The notes under the pieces: model-generated
Databases searched by the model: none
Told to the model about the DNA's origin: nothing
What the model saw: the letters and a program-made list of their open reading frames with translations, nothing else
Translations under genes and position numbers: made by a program
In this document: piece after piece, positions 22,463 to 22,478 of the stretch
How the letters are laid out: every line of letters begins with the position of its first letter
How positions within the stretch are numbered: position 1 is the first letter of the stretch
NCBI GenBank assembly: GCA_937935995.1
Contig: CALGXF010000072.1
Coordinates: 1 to 22,478, forward strand
Reading direction: 5' to 3'
Source: an uncultured Alphaproteobacteria bacterium
GTDB taxonomy: Bacteria > Pseudomonadota > Alphaproteobacteria > CAAHEQ01 > UBA3637
DNA: 22,478 nt

Positions 22463-22478
22463 TTGACTCTGGGGGGGG
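22463..22478 (+). promoter_or_regulatory. Left half of a poly-G promoter at the contig edge
   Basis: TTGACT (22463-22468), CT, then at least eight G running into the end of the window. The context (TCTTGAC before a short spacer and G tract) matches the complete copy at 14752-14778. It should drive a gene to the right of this contig; if the design holds, a -10 abuts the tract and about fifteen G would give a 17 bp spacer. The -10 and the gene are not visible. Confidence 0.55.

Overview
The window looks like one complete contig from a diderm (LPS-bearing) bacterium, most likely an uncultured, host-associated alphaproteobacterium. The lipid A/Kdo genes (waaA, lpxK, an lpxL-type acyltransferase), lolA, and the ftsK...lolA linkage common in Alphaproteobacteria support this. 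The pilin heads carrying the string MNKHRANE remind me of proteins from uncultured gut Alphaproteobacteria; that is memory, not a search result. I see no rRNA, tRNA, CRISPR array, transposase or phage gene.

Layout. (a) 1-6273: two expression cassettes. The first (gene at 199-3183) encodes a 994-residue pseudopilin-headed protein with about 100 cysteines, ending in a terminator. The second is an apparent operon of a short pseudopilin, a 72-residue secreted cysteine protein and a GT2-GT8 glycosyltransferase. (b) 5981-10087: a convergent three-domain glycosyltransferase whose 3' end overlaps the previous gene by 293 bp, then a divergently transcribed GT4 glycosyltransferase. (c) 10149-14701: an operon-like run with touching genes: Lon-N-domain protein, ftsK, two GNAT acetyltransferases, lolA, then a strong terminator. 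(d) 14754-16794: a third pseudopilin cassette, with a Gly-Ser/Asp-Pro stalk and eight tandem four-cysteine repeats. (e) 16791-20614: an atypical OmpR-type regulator divergent from the waaA-lpxK-lpxL operon. (f) 20611-22435: an RNase H-like protein and a membrane-anchored protein with a Cna-B-like domain, both on the minus strand.

Most notable signal. Long G tracts (8 or more G) occur four times that I can see: both contig ends, 3282-3293 and 14766-14778. The two internal tracts each fill the spacer between a perfect -35 (TTGACA) and a -10 hexamer, and they directly abut the -10. The left end shows the same tract-plus--10 right half, and the right end shows the same -35-plus-tract left half. 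Each -10 next to a tract leads into a cassette starting with a pseudopilin-headed cysteine-rich protein. This is the architecture of slipped-strand phase-variable promoters. The three proteins share a head of about 140 residues but carry different cysteine-rich tails. I propose a family of independently switching, disulfide-rich, pilin-anchored surface proteins, one of them co-switching with a glycosyltransferase. Contig breaks at G tracts would fit length heterogeneity in the population, or simple assembly and sequencing trouble with G homopolymers.

Remaining genes are mostly housekeeping for the envelope and chromosome segregation.
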